Shown one piece after another: positions 38,932 to 51,618 of a stretch of DNA of 64,000 bases. The stretch covers positions 1 through 64,000 of the forward strand of contig JAUSNO010000033.1 in the NCBI GenBank assembly GCA_030645915.1, in the 5' to 3' direction. A program made the position numbers and the translations under genes. The notes below the pieces were generated by a model that was not told the DNA's origin, did not search any database, and was given only the letters and a program-made list of their open reading frames with translations. The DNA is from Undibacterium sp. (GTDB taxonomy: Bacteria; Pseudomonadota; Gammaproteobacteria; Burkholderiales; Burkholderiaceae_D). The first letter of the stretch is position 1; each line of letters begins with the position of its first letter.

Positions 38932-39474
38932 ATGACCGACTCACACGACGACCACGAATCACCAATCAAGACGCCTAAGCAACTCATCGTTGCCGTTCTC
39001 GCCGGATTATTGGTCCCGATCATTATTATCGTGTTGTTGATACAGTATGTGTCCAACGACAAAAAAGTCGGCGCCGGCTCTTCCGCACTCACGCCAGAGG
39101 CGATCGTCGCTCGTATCAGCCCAGTCGCAGATGAAGGCTATACCTTCAAGGATGCCAGCGGTCCCAAAGTCTTGCAATCGGGCGAAGCAGTCTACAAGAT
39201 GGTGTGTGCAGCTTGCCACGATACGGGTGCAGCCGGTGCACCTAAACTGGGCGATGCAGCCTCGTGGGGTCCAAGAATTGCGCAAGGTTACGACAAGGTG
39301 TTAGCCAATGCCATCGGTGGCTTGCGTGCGATGCCAGCCAAAGGCGGCAACCCGGATCTGGATGATGTTGAAGTGGCTCGCGCCGTAGTACATCTGGCCA
39401 ATGCCGGTGGCGCCAAGTTCAAGGAACCTGAAGTAAAAGCCGCAGCAGCTAATGCGGAAGCTTCAGCGAAATAA
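38932..39474 (+). CDS. Membrane-anchored cytochrome c5-type protein
   Basis: A 180-residue class I c-type cytochrome carrying electrons in the periplasm. The start at 38932 (MTDSHDDHESPIKTPKQ) has GAGGAAACC upstream. A membrane anchor IVAVLAGLLVPIIIIVLLIQ spans about residues 19-39 and is probably not cleaved. The single haem site CAACH is in YKMVCAACHDTGAAGAPKLGD. The axial Met is in LRAMPAKGGNPDL. This layout matches the cytochrome c5 family common in betaproteobacteria. The tail is Ala-rich. The partner oxidase or reductase is unknown. Confidence 0.9.
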   Translation: MTDSHDDHESPIKTPKQLIVAVLAGLLVPIIIIVLLIQYVSNDKKVGAGSSALTPEAIVARISPVADEGYTFKDASGPKVLQSGEAVYKMVCAACHDTGAAGAPKLGDAASWGPRIAQGYDKVLANAIGGLRAMPAKGGNPDLDDVEVARAVVHLANAGGAKFKEPEVKAAAANAEASAK

Positions 39475-39488
39475 GCATTTGCCTCAAT

Positions 39489-39518
39489 AAAAAAGCCAGT
39501 CTGTTGACTGGCTTTTTT
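39489..39518. terminator. Bidirectional terminator, cytochrome c / dienoyl-CoA reductase
   Basis: AGCCAGTC (39494-39501) pairs with GACTGGCT (39506-39513), with A- and T-runs on both sides. It sits between convergent genes. Confidence 0.92.
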
Positions 39519-39537
39519 ATTGTTTGCAATGTCTCAA

Positions 39538-42348
<2,811 letters not shown>

Positions 42349-45300
42349 ATGTCCAAGAGAAATTTAGTATTAAAAAAAACACTGGTCGCGCATGCGCTGA
42401 CGCTGGCGTTTAGTGCTGGTGTATTGACGGTTGGTGTTAGCTCAACAGCATTTGCGCAATCGAATGCCACAGGTACTGTATTCGGCCGAGTTGCCGCAGG
42501 ACTGGGTAATTCTGTGATCGTCCAAAATAAAGATACGAAGTTAACCCGCACTGTTACACCGGATGCTGGCGGAAAATTTCAGGCAACGTCACTGCCAACA
42601 GGTCAATATAAAGTGACTTTGATGAGTGGCGCCAACGTGATCCGTTCAATGGATGTCGAAGTATTGTTGGGACAAGGTGTCGAGGCGACATTTGACGCTG
42701 TTCAGTCTGTGGAGGTTTCAGCGCGCCGCACAAGAATTGACGTTTCAAATACAAATAATGGTGCATCTTTTACTTCTAGAGAATTGGCAAAATTACCAAT
42801 TACTCCGAGTGTTGCTTCAATCATTCAGCTAGCACCAAATACGACACGCGGTGATTCACGGTATGGCGGTGGGAACGCGCCAAGTTTTGGTGGCGCATCT
42901 GCATCTGAGAACGCGTTCTATATCAACGGTTTTCCGGTAACTAATGTTCTTCTGCAAATCGGTGCATCAGAATTGCCTTTCGGGTCAATTGGTCAAGCGC
43001 AAATTCTTTCGGGCGGATATGGTGCGGAATTCGGCCGTTCTACTGGTGGCGTTGTAAATATTACGACTAAAAGTGGTACCAATAGCTGGGAAGTTGGTGG
43101 TAGCGCAAGCATTACTCCAAATGCGTTAAGAAACAAAAGCAAGAATATCTATTACCCAAATACAGGTGCTAGTGAAAATGTTGATACAGACGGTGACCTG
43201 TATTTGTATGGCGAAGGCGATAAAAGCAGCAGTCATACTCTGAGCGCATATGTAAGCGGCCCACTTATTCAGGATAAATTGTTTTTATTCGCGAACGTTG
43301 AGCAAATTAAGAGTACATCAGAATTTGCCCGCCTTTCGTCCGCTAGTTCAGCTGCAAAAGATACTGGATGGAATGTATCCGAAAATAAAACCCTGCGGTC
43401 GTTAATTAAATTGGATTGGAATATCAATGACGACCACCGTCTGGAATTGACGAACATTACAGATCGCCCAGAATCAGATCGTAAATATTTTGGTCTGGAT
43501 TATGCTACGTTACAACGAGGTAATGTTCAAAATGGTGGGCGTTCCTATGAAAACTACGGCCCTACGCCTGCGGCGGCGGCGGTTGGTGCAGATGTTTCTA
43601 TTCTGAAGTATACCGGCAACATTACAAAAGATTTAACATTGACCGCGTTATACGGGATTAGCAATACTTCCCATACAGATTTACCACTGAATTATAATCC
43701 AGCACTTCTTCAGACACAGTCTACACCAGCAACTCGCGTAACAACTATTGCTGGTAACTATACAACGCCACAAAAAACCACCGGTAACATTCTGACACCA
43801 GGTGCAGAAGATAAGCAAAAAGTATATCGCTTGGATTTGGAATATAAATTAGGTGATCATACGTTGCGAGCTGGTTTGGATCACAACGATATCAGTACTT
43901 TGGCTGGCACTTCACGTGCGGGTGGCGGTATTTGGTCTTATGGAAAATTAACTGATCCAAATGCGTTACCAAATCCACAATCAAAATCACCGGCATCCGG
44001 TGGGGGTTATGGTGCCAACGGTTATTTTGTACAAAGAATTAATACCAGTGGCGTATCAGCACCTACAGTCGAGCAATCTGCACAGTATATTGAAGATCGT
44101 TATCAAGTAACTAAGCAGATTCTTCTGTCGCTGGGTTTGCGTAATGAGCAATTTACAAATTATAACGGCGACGGTCAGGCTTACGTCTCCCAACGTAATC
44201 AACTGGCACCGCGTTTAGGCGTTGCTTGGGACGTAAATGGCGATGCATCTTTGAAAGCGTTTGGTAGTGCTGGGCGTTATCATTTGCAAATGCCAACAAA
44301 TGTGGCGATTCGTGCAGCGGGTAGTTCGTTATTTACACGCGAGTATTTTACATACACAGGTGTTGATGCGACAACAGGCGCGCCTACAGGTTTGACTGCA
44401 ATTAGTGGCGTTACATCTGCTAACAACGAATTCGGCCAAGCGAAAGATCCACTTACAGTTGCTGCCCAAAATATGGATGCACATTTCCAAGATGAAATAA
44501 GTCTTGGTTTCGAAAAGGCGTATTCACCTTCTCTCAATTTTGGTACAAAAGTGACTTACCGTGTTTTGAAGTCCACAATTGACGATTTCTGTGATCAGCG
44601 TCCATTCGACAAATGGGCAGAAGATAATAAAGTTGATGCTACTAATTACCATGGTTTTGGATGTGCTTTGTTTAACCCAGGCCAGTCCAATAATTTCTTG
44701 GTGAACTACAATGGTGATGGCAAGACTTTGGTTCCTGTTAATTTGACCGCGGCTGAATTGGGTTATCCAAAAGTTGAGCGAAAATATACCGCAGTTGATT
44801 TTTTTGTAGAACATCCTTTGCGTAACGGCTGGTATGGTAAGTTGAACTACACATGGTCTCGTAGCAAAGGCAATACTGAAGGTCAGACTCTCTCTGACAT
44901 CGGTCAGGCTGACGTTGCAACTACGCAAGTATTTGACTATCCAGAAATCTCACAAAATGCGAATGGACTTTTACCAAATGACCGCACTCATCAATTCAAG
45001 GCTTATGGCTTCTACGAAGTAACGCCTCAGATTGGTGTCGGTGCTAATTTATTGTTAGCATCTGGTCGTTCAAAAAATTGCATTGGTAATTTTCCAGACG
45101 ATTCAAATCCAGCGGCTGCCTATGGTTCTGCTTTCTTTTACTGCAATGGAGTTGCTACACCTCGTGGATCACAAGGTAAATTGCCGTGGGATACTCGCTT
45201 GGATATGAATCTTGTTTATCGTCCAGCGCAGGTCAAAGGATTGGCTTTCAAATTTGACGTTTATAATCTTTTCAATAGAAGCACCATACAAAATATTGAT

Positions 45301-45411
45301 GAGGTTTACAACGTTGATACTGGTGTAGTTTCGTCAACTTTTGGTCAGGCGATTAGCTATACGACACCTCGTTACGCTAAATTGACTGTAGAGTACAGCT
45401 ACAAATTTTAA
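42349..45411 (+). CDS. TonB-dependent receptor with N-terminal carboxypeptidase-like domain
   Basis: A 1020-residue outer-membrane receptor. The signal peptide ends near STAFAQSNA. A CarboxypepD_reg/Cna-B-like beta domain follows (GTVFGRVAAGLGNSV to LPTGQYKVTLMSG). The plug domain includes VASIIQLAPNTTRGDSRYGG and FYINGFPVTNVLLQIGASEL, then GGYGAEFGRSTGGVVNITTK. The 22-strand barrel ends KLTVEYSYKF with the terminal Phe. This is the Oar/OmpA-like group, usually importing large or unknown substrates. Ribosome site TTAGGAAAT. Composition is notably A+T rich against neighbours. A terminator follows, then a second receptor gene. Confidence 0.9.
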   Translation: MSKRNLVLKKTLVAHALTLAFSAGVLTVGVSSTAFAQSNATGTVFGRVAAGLGNSVIVQNKDTKLTRTVTPDAGGKFQATSLPTGQYKVTLMSGANVIRSMDVEVLLGQGVEATFDAVQSVEVSARRTRIDVSNTNNGASFTSRELAKLPITPSVASIIQLAPNTTRGDSRYGGGNAPSFGGASASENAFYINGFPVTNVLLQIGASELPFGSIGQAQILSGGYGAEFGRSTGGVVNITTKSGTNSWEVGGSASITPNALRNKSKNIYYPNTGASENVDTDGDLYLYGEGDKSSSHTLSAYVSGPLIQDKLFLFANVEQIKSTSEFARLSSASSAAKDTGWNVSENKTLRSLIKLDWNINDDHRLELTNITDRPESDRKYFGLDYATLQRGNVQNGGRSYENYGPTPAAAAVGADVSILKYTGNITKDLTLTALYGISNTSHTDLPLNYNPALLQTQSTPATRVTTIAGNYTTPQKTTGNILTPGAEDKQKVYRLDLEYKLGDHTLRAGLDHNDISTLAGTSRAGGGIWSYGKLTDPNALPNPQSKSPASGGGYGANGYFVQRINTSGVSAPTVEQSAQYIEDRYQVTKQILLSLGLRNEQFTNYNGDGQAYVSQRNQLAPRLGVAWDVNGDASLKAFGSAGRYHLQMPTNVAIRAAGSSLFTREYFTYTGVDATTGAPTGLTAISGVTSANNEFGQAKDPLTVAAQNMDAHFQDEISLGFEKAYSPSLNFGTKVTYRVLKSTIDDFCDQRPFDKWAEDNKVDATNYHGFGCALFNPGQSNNFLVNYNGDGKTLVPVNLTAAELGYPKVERKYTAVDFFVEHPLRNGWYGKLNYTWSRSKGNTEGQTLSDIGQADVATTQVFDYPEISQNANGLLPNDRTHQFKAYGFYEVTPQIGVGANLLLASGRSKNCIGNFPDDSNPAAAYGSAFFYCNGVATPRGSQGKLPWDTRLDMNLVYRPAQVKGLAFKFDVYNLFNRSTIQNIDEVYNVDTGVVSSTFGQAISYTTPRYAKLTVEYSYKF

Positions 45412-45717
45412 TCGATCATAAATACATGGTGTTAGATGTAAGGTAAGAAGACAGCTACACCTGTAATTGCGATACAAAAAAGCCCTAAAATTTTTTAGGG
45501 CTTTTTTTATGAACAATTTTGAAATTCAAATTATTCAATTTTTGTTATTTTTTGTTGTATTTGGGATGAAAAGATTTATTCCTGAATTGACATTTATTTG
45601 CGATAAATGGTTTCATGATTAGATCAAAAAAGCGCAAAAATAAATGAAGCTTAAATGATGTGCTCAAAAGGCAAAAAATAGCAGTTACTCAAGAATTAAC
45701 TTTGGAGAATGATAATC
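45412..45717. other. Gap between the two TonB receptor genes
   Basis: The terminator at 45476-45508 is followed by about 200 A+T-rich bases with no gene. TTTGGAG (45701-45707) is the ribosome site of the second receptor. The terminator shows that the two receptors are separate transcripts. Confidence 0.7.
45476..45508 (+). terminator. Terminator of the first TonB receptor gene
   Basis: AAAAAAGCCCTAAAA faces TTTTAGGGCTTTTTTT, ten or more pairs with a long T-run. Confidence 0.93.
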
Positions 45718-48585
45718 ATGGTAGAAAAAATGTTATCGCGTTCAGTCCGACTCATGTTTGTCGGCAGCGTTGCGATGGGTGCAGGTTTGTTAGCGCAAAC
45801 CGCGGCAGCTCAAGAAGCAGTCCAGCGCGTAGAAATTACAGGTTCTTCGATTAAGCGCATTGCAAAAGAGGGCGCGTTGCCAGTGCAAACATTGACTCGT
45901 AAAGATATCGAGCAAAGTGGCGCTACAAATGTAGCTGATCTGGTAGCTGCTTTGCCAGCGATGCAAGGTTTTATTACCGCATCAACTTCTGTTAATGGCG
46001 GCGGCGGCGGCGTACAAACTGCGTCCGTACATGCAATTGGAACTGAATACACTTTAGTATTGTTAAATGGTCGTCGTATGGCGCCTTATAACACAGGTAG
46101 TGCTGTGAATCTGGCCAGTATTCCTTTGTCAGCGGTTGAGCGCGTTGAGATTCTGACAGATGGGGCTTCTACTTTGTATGGTTCCGATGCGATTGCGGGC
46201 GTGGTTAACTTCATACTCAAGAAAAATCAAACAGCATTGGAACTTGAGGCTACCATTAATAAACCTAAAGAAAGTGGCGGTCAAAGCAGTAATTTTGCTA
46301 TATCAAAAGGTTTTGGCGATTTAGAAGCAGATGGTTTCAATATTCAGATGGCATACAGCCATGATGAACAAAAAGTACTTAAAGCCACTCAGCGCAAATT
46401 TTCTAATTCAGGTGTGCATAAATTTTCAGAAGACGGAAAAGAATATGCGATTTATCAGACAAGTATCAACTCAAATCCAGCGAATGCGGACGTTTATGAT
46501 TCGCTAGGTAATAACGTAACTTTTTCGCCACTTTTGGTAAATAGTGGGAAATGTAGTGGCGAAAATACATTTGAGCGTGGCGGGGTTTGTCGTTATGACT
46601 ATGCGGCAACTGTCGATTTGATTCCGGAATTGAAGCGTGACAGCTTCTTTAGCTCTGGTAGTGTAAAACTCGGTAAAGAAACCACCTTGTTCGGTGAAGC
46701 AGTAATTTCAAGATTTACTAATACTGCGCGATTTGCTCCACCTGCACAACCTTTAACTACGATGAGCACCGATCCTGTAACAGGTGTTAAGTCTGTTAAT
46801 CCAGCTTATATCGGTGCATATAATACGTCTGTAGCACCTTTGTTGGCAGCGCAGGGAATAAATCCCGCTGATGTTACTGATGCGTATTTCTATTATCGTG
46901 CACATGATGCAGGTGGACGTGCTGATGCATATAAAACAGACGCAAAACATTTTGCAGTAGGCATCGAAAGTAATTTGGCAGGATGGGATTACACAGCCAC
47001 CTATACTCATTCTGAGAACACTCAGAAAGATGATGCAGTATCTGGATATATGAGTGCAAATACCTTTGATGCATTAGTCAAATCAGGGGCATATAATCCT
47101 TATATTCTTAATCCGAATGCTCAAGCGATTTTGGCACCTGCAGTACTGAAGCAAACTTTGGGTGTAGTTAAATCAAAGATCGATGTACTTAGTGCACACA
47201 CGTCAAAAGAATTATTCCAGATGACTGGCGGTAAAGCGTCTTTCGGTTCGGGTATAGATTTTACCAAACAGTCATATAACGACGCTCCGAGTGAACTTTC
47301 GCAAGGTCCAGGACCACAACATCCAACATGGACTGATACTATTATTGGCGGCGGGACTGGTGCTCAACCTTTAGATGCAACACGTCAAAACTGGGGTGCT
47401 TTCGGTGAATTGCTGATGCCTGTGATGAGCAATATGGATGTTACAGCAGCGGTACGTTATGATAGCTATGATGCGGTAAAGAAAAATAATGCAAGTTATG
47501 AACCAAGCGGCACAATTGCTGCTCCGGGTACTTTAGGTAATTCGGCTTCCAACGCGACTTACAAATTATCAGCTCGTTACCAGCCAACTCAGAACTTGCT
47601 GTTACGTGGTTCTTATGGCACTGGTTTCAAGGCGGCAACAATGAATGACGTTGCCGATCCATTGAAAAATGGAGGGTCGTCTAGTTTCTTCCCTTGTCCT
47701 ATAACCAATCCTACTGATGCAAGATTTCTATATTGCCGTGGTGAGCAAGAGTATGGTCTTTTAACCAAGGGCAATGCCGCAACGGGAGCAAACGGTTTGA
47801 AGCCGGAAGAATCGAAGCAATCCGCATTAGGATTTCGCTTTGAGCCGACCAGTAGTCTGTCGGTTGGACTTGACTGGTGGGATGTTAAGTTGAGGAATCA
47901 GATTCAATCCTTGTCTCAGGATCAAATTTTCACCAATCCTGCATTGGCAGATAAATTTATTTCCATTTACTATGATCCAATTCAGAAATCGAATGTTTTG
48001 GTTGCAACACTTAGCCCAGTCAATCTGGCTAGTTCGCATTACCAGGGTTTAGATTGGGATACAACCTACAAAAATTCATCATCAATAGGCAAATTTAGCG
48101 CAAATTGGTCAGGTACTTATATGCTCAAGGCTGAGCAAGATGTTCCTGGTGTTGGTGTAGAGAGTAGTGTTGGTCGTTTCGATTCTTATGATCAGGTGAC
48201 TTTCCGTGTGATTTCTAGATTGGTGATGTCCCTGAAATCTTCCGATCAGTTCACTAACTCTTTGACTGTGAATTATCGTTCTGGTTACCACGATAAGTAT
48301 ATTGGTGCTGGCGATGGCCAACTTAGAAGTGTTAATGCTGACGGATCGTTGGGCAGCTATGCTGGTCTGGCACGTGATGTGGAAAGCTACATGACATTTG
48401 ACTGGCAATTAAAAGCTAACGTCGTTAAAAACTTGACAATCACTGGTGGTGTTCGTAATTTGTTTAACCAAGATCCACCGCTAACTATCCGTAATACAGG
48501 TGGTGGTAATCAAGTTGGTTACGATGGTCGTTACACTGATCCGTTGGGACGTACTTTTTACTTAACAGGCAATTACAAATTTTAA
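45718..48585 (+). CDS. TonB-dependent receptor
   Basis: A 955-residue outer-membrane receptor. A signal peptide ends near QTAAAQEA. A plug domain follows: VEITGSSIKRIAKEGALPVQ, IEQSGATNVADLVAALPAMQ, LVLLNGRRMAPYNTGSA and SAVERVEILTDGASTLYGSD, then AIAGVVNFILKK. The barrel carries GLDWWDVKLRNQI and NLTITGGVRNLFNQDPP and ends YLTGNYKF. The ATG at 45718 is ten bases after TTTGGAG; the alternative at 45709 would be too close. It lacks the extra N-terminal domain of the preceding receptor and is not an obvious duplicate. No transport genes adjoin. Confidence 0.92.
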   Translation: MVEKMLSRSVRLMFVGSVAMGAGLLAQTAAAQEAVQRVEITGSSIKRIAKEGALPVQTLTRKDIEQSGATNVADLVAALPAMQGFITASTSVNGGGGGVQTASVHAIGTEYTLVLLNGRRMAPYNTGSAVNLASIPLSAVERVEILTDGASTLYGSDAIAGVVNFILKKNQTALELEATINKPKESGGQSSNFAISKGFGDLEADGFNIQMAYSHDEQKVLKATQRKFSNSGVHKFSEDGKEYAIYQTSINSNPANADVYDSLGNNVTFSPLLVNSGKCSGENTFERGGVCRYDYAATVDLIPELKRDSFFSSGSVKLGKETTLFGEAVISRFTNTARFAPPAQPLTTMSTDPVTGVKSVNPAYIGAYNTSVAPLLAAQGINPADVTDAYFYYRAHDAGGRADAYKTDAKHFAVGIESNLAGWDYTATYTHSENTQKDDAVSGYMSANTFDALVKSGAYNPYILNPNAQAILAPAVLKQTLGVVKSKIDVLSAHTSKELFQMTGGKASFGSGIDFTKQSYNDAPSELSQGPGPQHPTWTDTIIGGGTGAQPLDATRQNWGAFGELLMPVMSNMDVTAAVRYDSYDAVKKNNASYEPSGTIAAPGTLGNSASNATYKLSARYQPTQNLLLRGSYGTGFKAATMNDVADPLKNGGSSSFFPCPITNPTDARFLYCRGEQEYGLLTKGNAATGANGLKPEESKQSALGFRFEPTSSLSVGLDWWDVKLRNQIQSLSQDQIFTNPALADKFISIYYDPIQKSNVLVATLSPVNLASSHYQGLDWDTTYKNSSSIGKFSANWSGTYMLKAEQDVPGVGVESSVGRFDSYDQVTFRVISRLVMSLKSSDQFTNSLTVNYRSGYHDKYIGAGDGQLRSVNADGSLGSYAGLARDVESYMTFDWQLKANVVKNLTITGGVRNLFNQDPPLTIRNTGGGNQVGYDGRYTDPLGRTFYLTGNYKF

Positions 48586-49143
48586 TTTTGTAGTACTGTA
48601 GTCAATAAAAAACCTCAGAAATTTCTGAGGTTTTTTATTTTTTAACTACGCAAATTTGACTCATATCGAATAACTCAAAAGATGCGTGAGTTGCGATGGC
48701 GAAGTTTTTTTGTTTTGGTTTTAAACGCATTGTTATGCATCGATGAGCAGTGCAGATTCTCTTTCAAAAGGTATTTGTATGATTTGCGTGCTTTTATAGT
48801 TAATCATATTTTTCTTCATGAATAAAAAATCTAAATTAGCTACGATATAAACTAACGTAGACATTTGACAAATCCAGTCGCCATAAATGGGATTTATGAA
48901 AGGATTTACGACAAAAAATCCTTGCCACCCGGAAAAAATCGAGTATATTCTTCAGAAGTGGCGCTTGCGCTGTTTTTGTTAGAAAAATACATAAATGTTG
49001 ACTGAAAAAGGCATGATTTAATGCCGTTATTTTTTTGTCACTTGCTATTTAGTATTCTGAGTTTGCCTTCTTCTTTCCTCTTGGTAAACGGCATTGCTTG
49101 CACGCTTAGGAAAGCCCTTTAATTTTCTTGTATCGCTCAAAAA
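48586..49143. other. Gap upstream of the chemoreceptor gene
   Basis: After the terminator there are about 500 A+T-rich bases without a credible gene. I looked for a FliA (sigma-28) promoter before 49144 and saw no convincing match. Confidence 0.6.
48607..48641 (+). terminator. Terminator of the second TonB receptor gene
   Basis: AAAAAACCTCAGAAA faces TTTCTGAGGTTTTTT with no loop mismatch, then ATTTTTT. Confidence 0.93.
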
Positions 49144-50892
49144 ATGAATTTCGCAAAAATGAAGGTAGGAAAACGTCTAGGCCTTGGCTTTGCTCTCGTA
49201 CTAGTATTGTTGATGGCCGTGACGATATTAGGCATTACCCGTATGGCACAGATTCAGGGGCGACTTGAAAAGATCGTCAATGTCAGCAATGTCGAGACCC
49301 GTTTGGTCAGCGACATGCGTGCGATTGTTTATGATCGTATGGTGTCGTTGCGTAATCTGACCTTGCTTACCGATCCGGACGACATGGCACCGGATCTGAT
49401 AAGAATCAAGGAGCAGTCTAAGAAGTATGCTGAAGCCGAAGAGAAACTCGCAAAAATGTTTGCGGAAGAGAGCAGCACAACGCCGGGAGAAAAGGCGCTG
49501 TTAGCAAAAATCAAGGAGCAGGAGACAGCCTCTGCATCGTTACCAGCAAAAGCACAGGAATTGGGTGTTGCTAATAATCCAGAAGCGGCAACCATCGCGC
49601 TGATAAAAAAAATTCGTCCCGTGCAGAAAAAATGGCTAGACAGCTTGGATGAGCTGGTCGTCGCCGAAGACAAGCAGAGTGCATTTATCGCGGACGAGGC
49701 CAGATCGGCGTTTGCTGCCGCCAGAACCATGATGTTGCTGTTAGGTACTCTCGCTTTGATTGCCGGCATTATTGCTGCGGTCGTTATTACGCGCAGTTTG
49801 TTGAAACAGCTTGGCGGCGAGCCGGATTATGCGGCACGTATCGCGGGCGAGGTCGCTGCCGGTAATCTGGCATCTCCTATCAACATTAATGCAGGTGATA
49901 ATTCTAGCTTGTTGGCTGAGATGAAAACCATGCGCGACAGCCTGGTCAATATAGTAGGTCAGGTACGTGTCGGCACCGATACCATCGCCACCGCTTCTAG
50001 CGAAATCGCCAGTGGTAACCTGGATCTTTCCAACCGTACTGAACAGCAAGCCAGTTCGCTGGAAAAAACCACGACTTCGATGAAAGAGTTGACCGCAACA
50101 GTGAAGCAGAACGCAGACAATGCGCGTGAAGCGAACCAATTGGCGGCATCGGCGTCTGAAGTGGCGCGCCAGGGTGGTGTGGTAGTCGCCCAGGTAGTTG
50201 ATACCATGAGTTCTATCAATGAGTCTTCCAAGAAAATTGTCGATATTATCAGCGTCATTGACGGTATCGCCTTCCAGACTAATATTCTGGCCTTGAACGC
50301 GGCCGTTGAAGCGGCGCGTGCGGGTGAGCAAGGGCGTGGTTTTGCGGTGGTGGCATCTGAAGTGCGCAATCTGGCGCAACGTAGCGCGGCGGCGGCGAAA
50401 GAAATTAAAACCTTGATTGGTGTTTCAGTCGAAAAAGTAGAAATTGGCACTAAGTTGGTTGGTCAGGCGGGTGTGACGATTGATGAGGTGGTATCGAGCG
50501 TCAAGCACGTAACCGATATCATCGCCGAGATCAGCGCTGCCAGCCAGGAGCAAAGCTCTGGTATTGAGGCAGTTAACCATGCCATCATCGAAATGGATAG
50601 CATGACGCAACAGAATGCCGCTTTGGTTGAAGAGGCCGCTGCAGCCGCCCAGAGTCTTCAGGATCAGGCATCGGAATTGGCCAAGGTCGTGAGCATATTT
50701 AAACTAACAGCAGGGGAGCAATCTGGTTTTGCTACGCCTGCTCCCGTGGCTCCGATTCGCCGGGTAGCGCCAGCACCGGTAGCGGTAAAAGCGAGGCCGA
50801 AGACGGCCGTCAAGTCTCTGGCCTCTGCCAAACCTGCACCAAAAAAAGCGACGTCTTCTGCAGCAAGTAATGACGATTGGGAAGAATTTTAA
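49144..50892 (+). CDS. Methyl-accepting chemotaxis protein with CheR-tether tail
   Basis: A 582-residue transmembrane chemoreceptor. TM1 is at about 13-32. A periplasmic four-helix-bundle-type domain extends to about 190. TM2 (TMMLLLGTLALIAGIIAAVV) is at about 192-212. A HAMP domain begins LLKQLGGEPDYA. The signalling hairpin contains IDGIAFQTNILALNAAVEAA and ARAGEQGRGFAVVASEVRNL. A Pro/Ala/Lys-rich linker leads to the C-terminal DDWEEF, resembling the NWETF pentapeptide that tethers CheR/CheB. The receptor therefore probably helps recruit its own methylation enzymes. Ligand unknown. It is not next to other che genes. Confidence 0.93.
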   Translation: MNFAKMKVGKRLGLGFALVLVLLMAVTILGITRMAQIQGRLEKIVNVSNVETRLVSDMRAIVYDRMVSLRNLTLLTDPDDMAPDLIRIKEQSKKYAEAEEKLAKMFAEESSTTPGEKALLAKIKEQETASASLPAKAQELGVANNPEAATIALIKKIRPVQKKWLDSLDELVVAEDKQSAFIADEARSAFAAARTMMLLLGTLALIAGIIAAVVITRSLLKQLGGEPDYAARIAGEVAAGNLASPININAGDNSSLLAEMKTMRDSLVNIVGQVRVGTDTIATASSEIASGNLDLSNRTEQQASSLEKTTTSMKELTATVKQNADNAREANQLAASASEVARQGGVVVAQVVDTMSSINESSKKIVDIISVIDGIAFQTNILALNAAVEAARAGEQGRGFAVVASEVRNLAQRSAAAAKEIKTLIGVSVEKVEIGTKLVGQAGVTIDEVVSSVKHVTDIIAEISAASQEQSSGIEAVNHAIIEMDSMTQQNAALVEEAAAAAQSLQDQASELAKVVSIFKLTAGEQSGFATPAPVAPIRRVAPAPVAVKARPKTAVKSLASAKPAPKKATSSAASNDDWEEF

Positions 50893-51210
50893 TTTTTCTG
50901 AGAAGATAGTATGATTACACTAGAGGGCGGGCTTTCTTGGCCGTTAATAAGGGAGGAATAACGCGACTGGCAGGTGAGGAACCGTTTTCTTCGCAGAAGT
51001 GATGGTGTAGATGGAAATAAAACTACAGTAGTTTGTCGCCCCCTCTGTAGTGTGCTGGCATAAGTTTATGTCAGATAGCAAGGATGACAGTGCAGAACAA
51101 CTGAAGGTCAGATTAGAATTTTTTTGGTTTGAAAGAATAGAGTTTGCGCGCAAAGTTTGATACTTTGACCAGATATTTTGATGAATAAATAAATAACGAA
51201 GAGTCTGTTT
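50893..51210. other. Gap between the chemoreceptor and the TonB-CTD gene
   Basis: 318 bases. I see no gene, terminator or strong promoter in it. The ribosome site before 51211 is only a weak GAAGAG. Confidence 0.6.
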
Positions 51211-51555
51211 ATGAAAGCTAGTTTTTCTCTTATTGCTACTGCTTGTTTGCTTGCCGCTTCAGCTTCTTCTTTTGCCGCTGAAGTTGCCCCTGTGATGGAC
51301 AGTAAATCCTGTGATCCGCCTAAATATCCAAAAGCGGCATTGATGAATGAAGAAACGGGCACGGTTTCTATGGGTTTTTTGGTCGCTGCTGATGGCAAAG
51401 TGGTTGAATCCAAAGTAGAGAAGTCTAGCGGTTCGAAAAGTTTGGATAAGGCAGCTTTATCCTCTTTGAGCCAGTGCAAATTCAAGCCGGGCAGCAAAGA
51501 TGGCAAGGCAGATCAGCTTTGGGCTAAAGTTGATTTTGTGTGGAAGCTGGAATAA
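51211..51555 (+). CDS. Exported stand-alone TonB C-terminal domain protein
   Basis: A 114-residue protein with a cleavable signal peptide (MKASFSLIATACLLAASASS, ending FAA) and a single TonB C-terminal-like domain (PPKYPKAALMNEETGTVSMG, then VAADGKVVESKVEKSSGSKS and LDKAALSSLSQCKFKPG). The usual TonB membrane anchor and Pro-rich linker are missing. It should be free in the periplasm rather than coupled to ExbBD. Two cysteines (SCDPPKY and SQCKF) could pair. It follows the chemoreceptor and two TonB receptors; a functional tie is only suggestive. Confidence 0.8.
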   Translation: MKASFSLIATACLLAASASSFAAEVAPVMDSKSCDPPKYPKAALMNEETGTVSMGFLVAADGKVVESKVEKSSGSKSLDKAALSSLSQCKFKPGSKDGKADQLWAKVDFVWKLE

Positions 51556-51578
51556 TTTCTGTTGCCGGAAAATATATT

Positions 51579-51605
51579 AAAAAAGGGAGCCGCGGCTCCC
51601 TTTTT
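51579..51605 (+). terminator. Terminator of the TonB-CTD gene
   Basis: The 16-bp perfect palindrome GGGAGCCGCGGCTCCC (51585-51600) is flanked by A6 and T5. Confidence 0.9.
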
Positions 51606-51618
51606 ACTTGTAGTTGAC

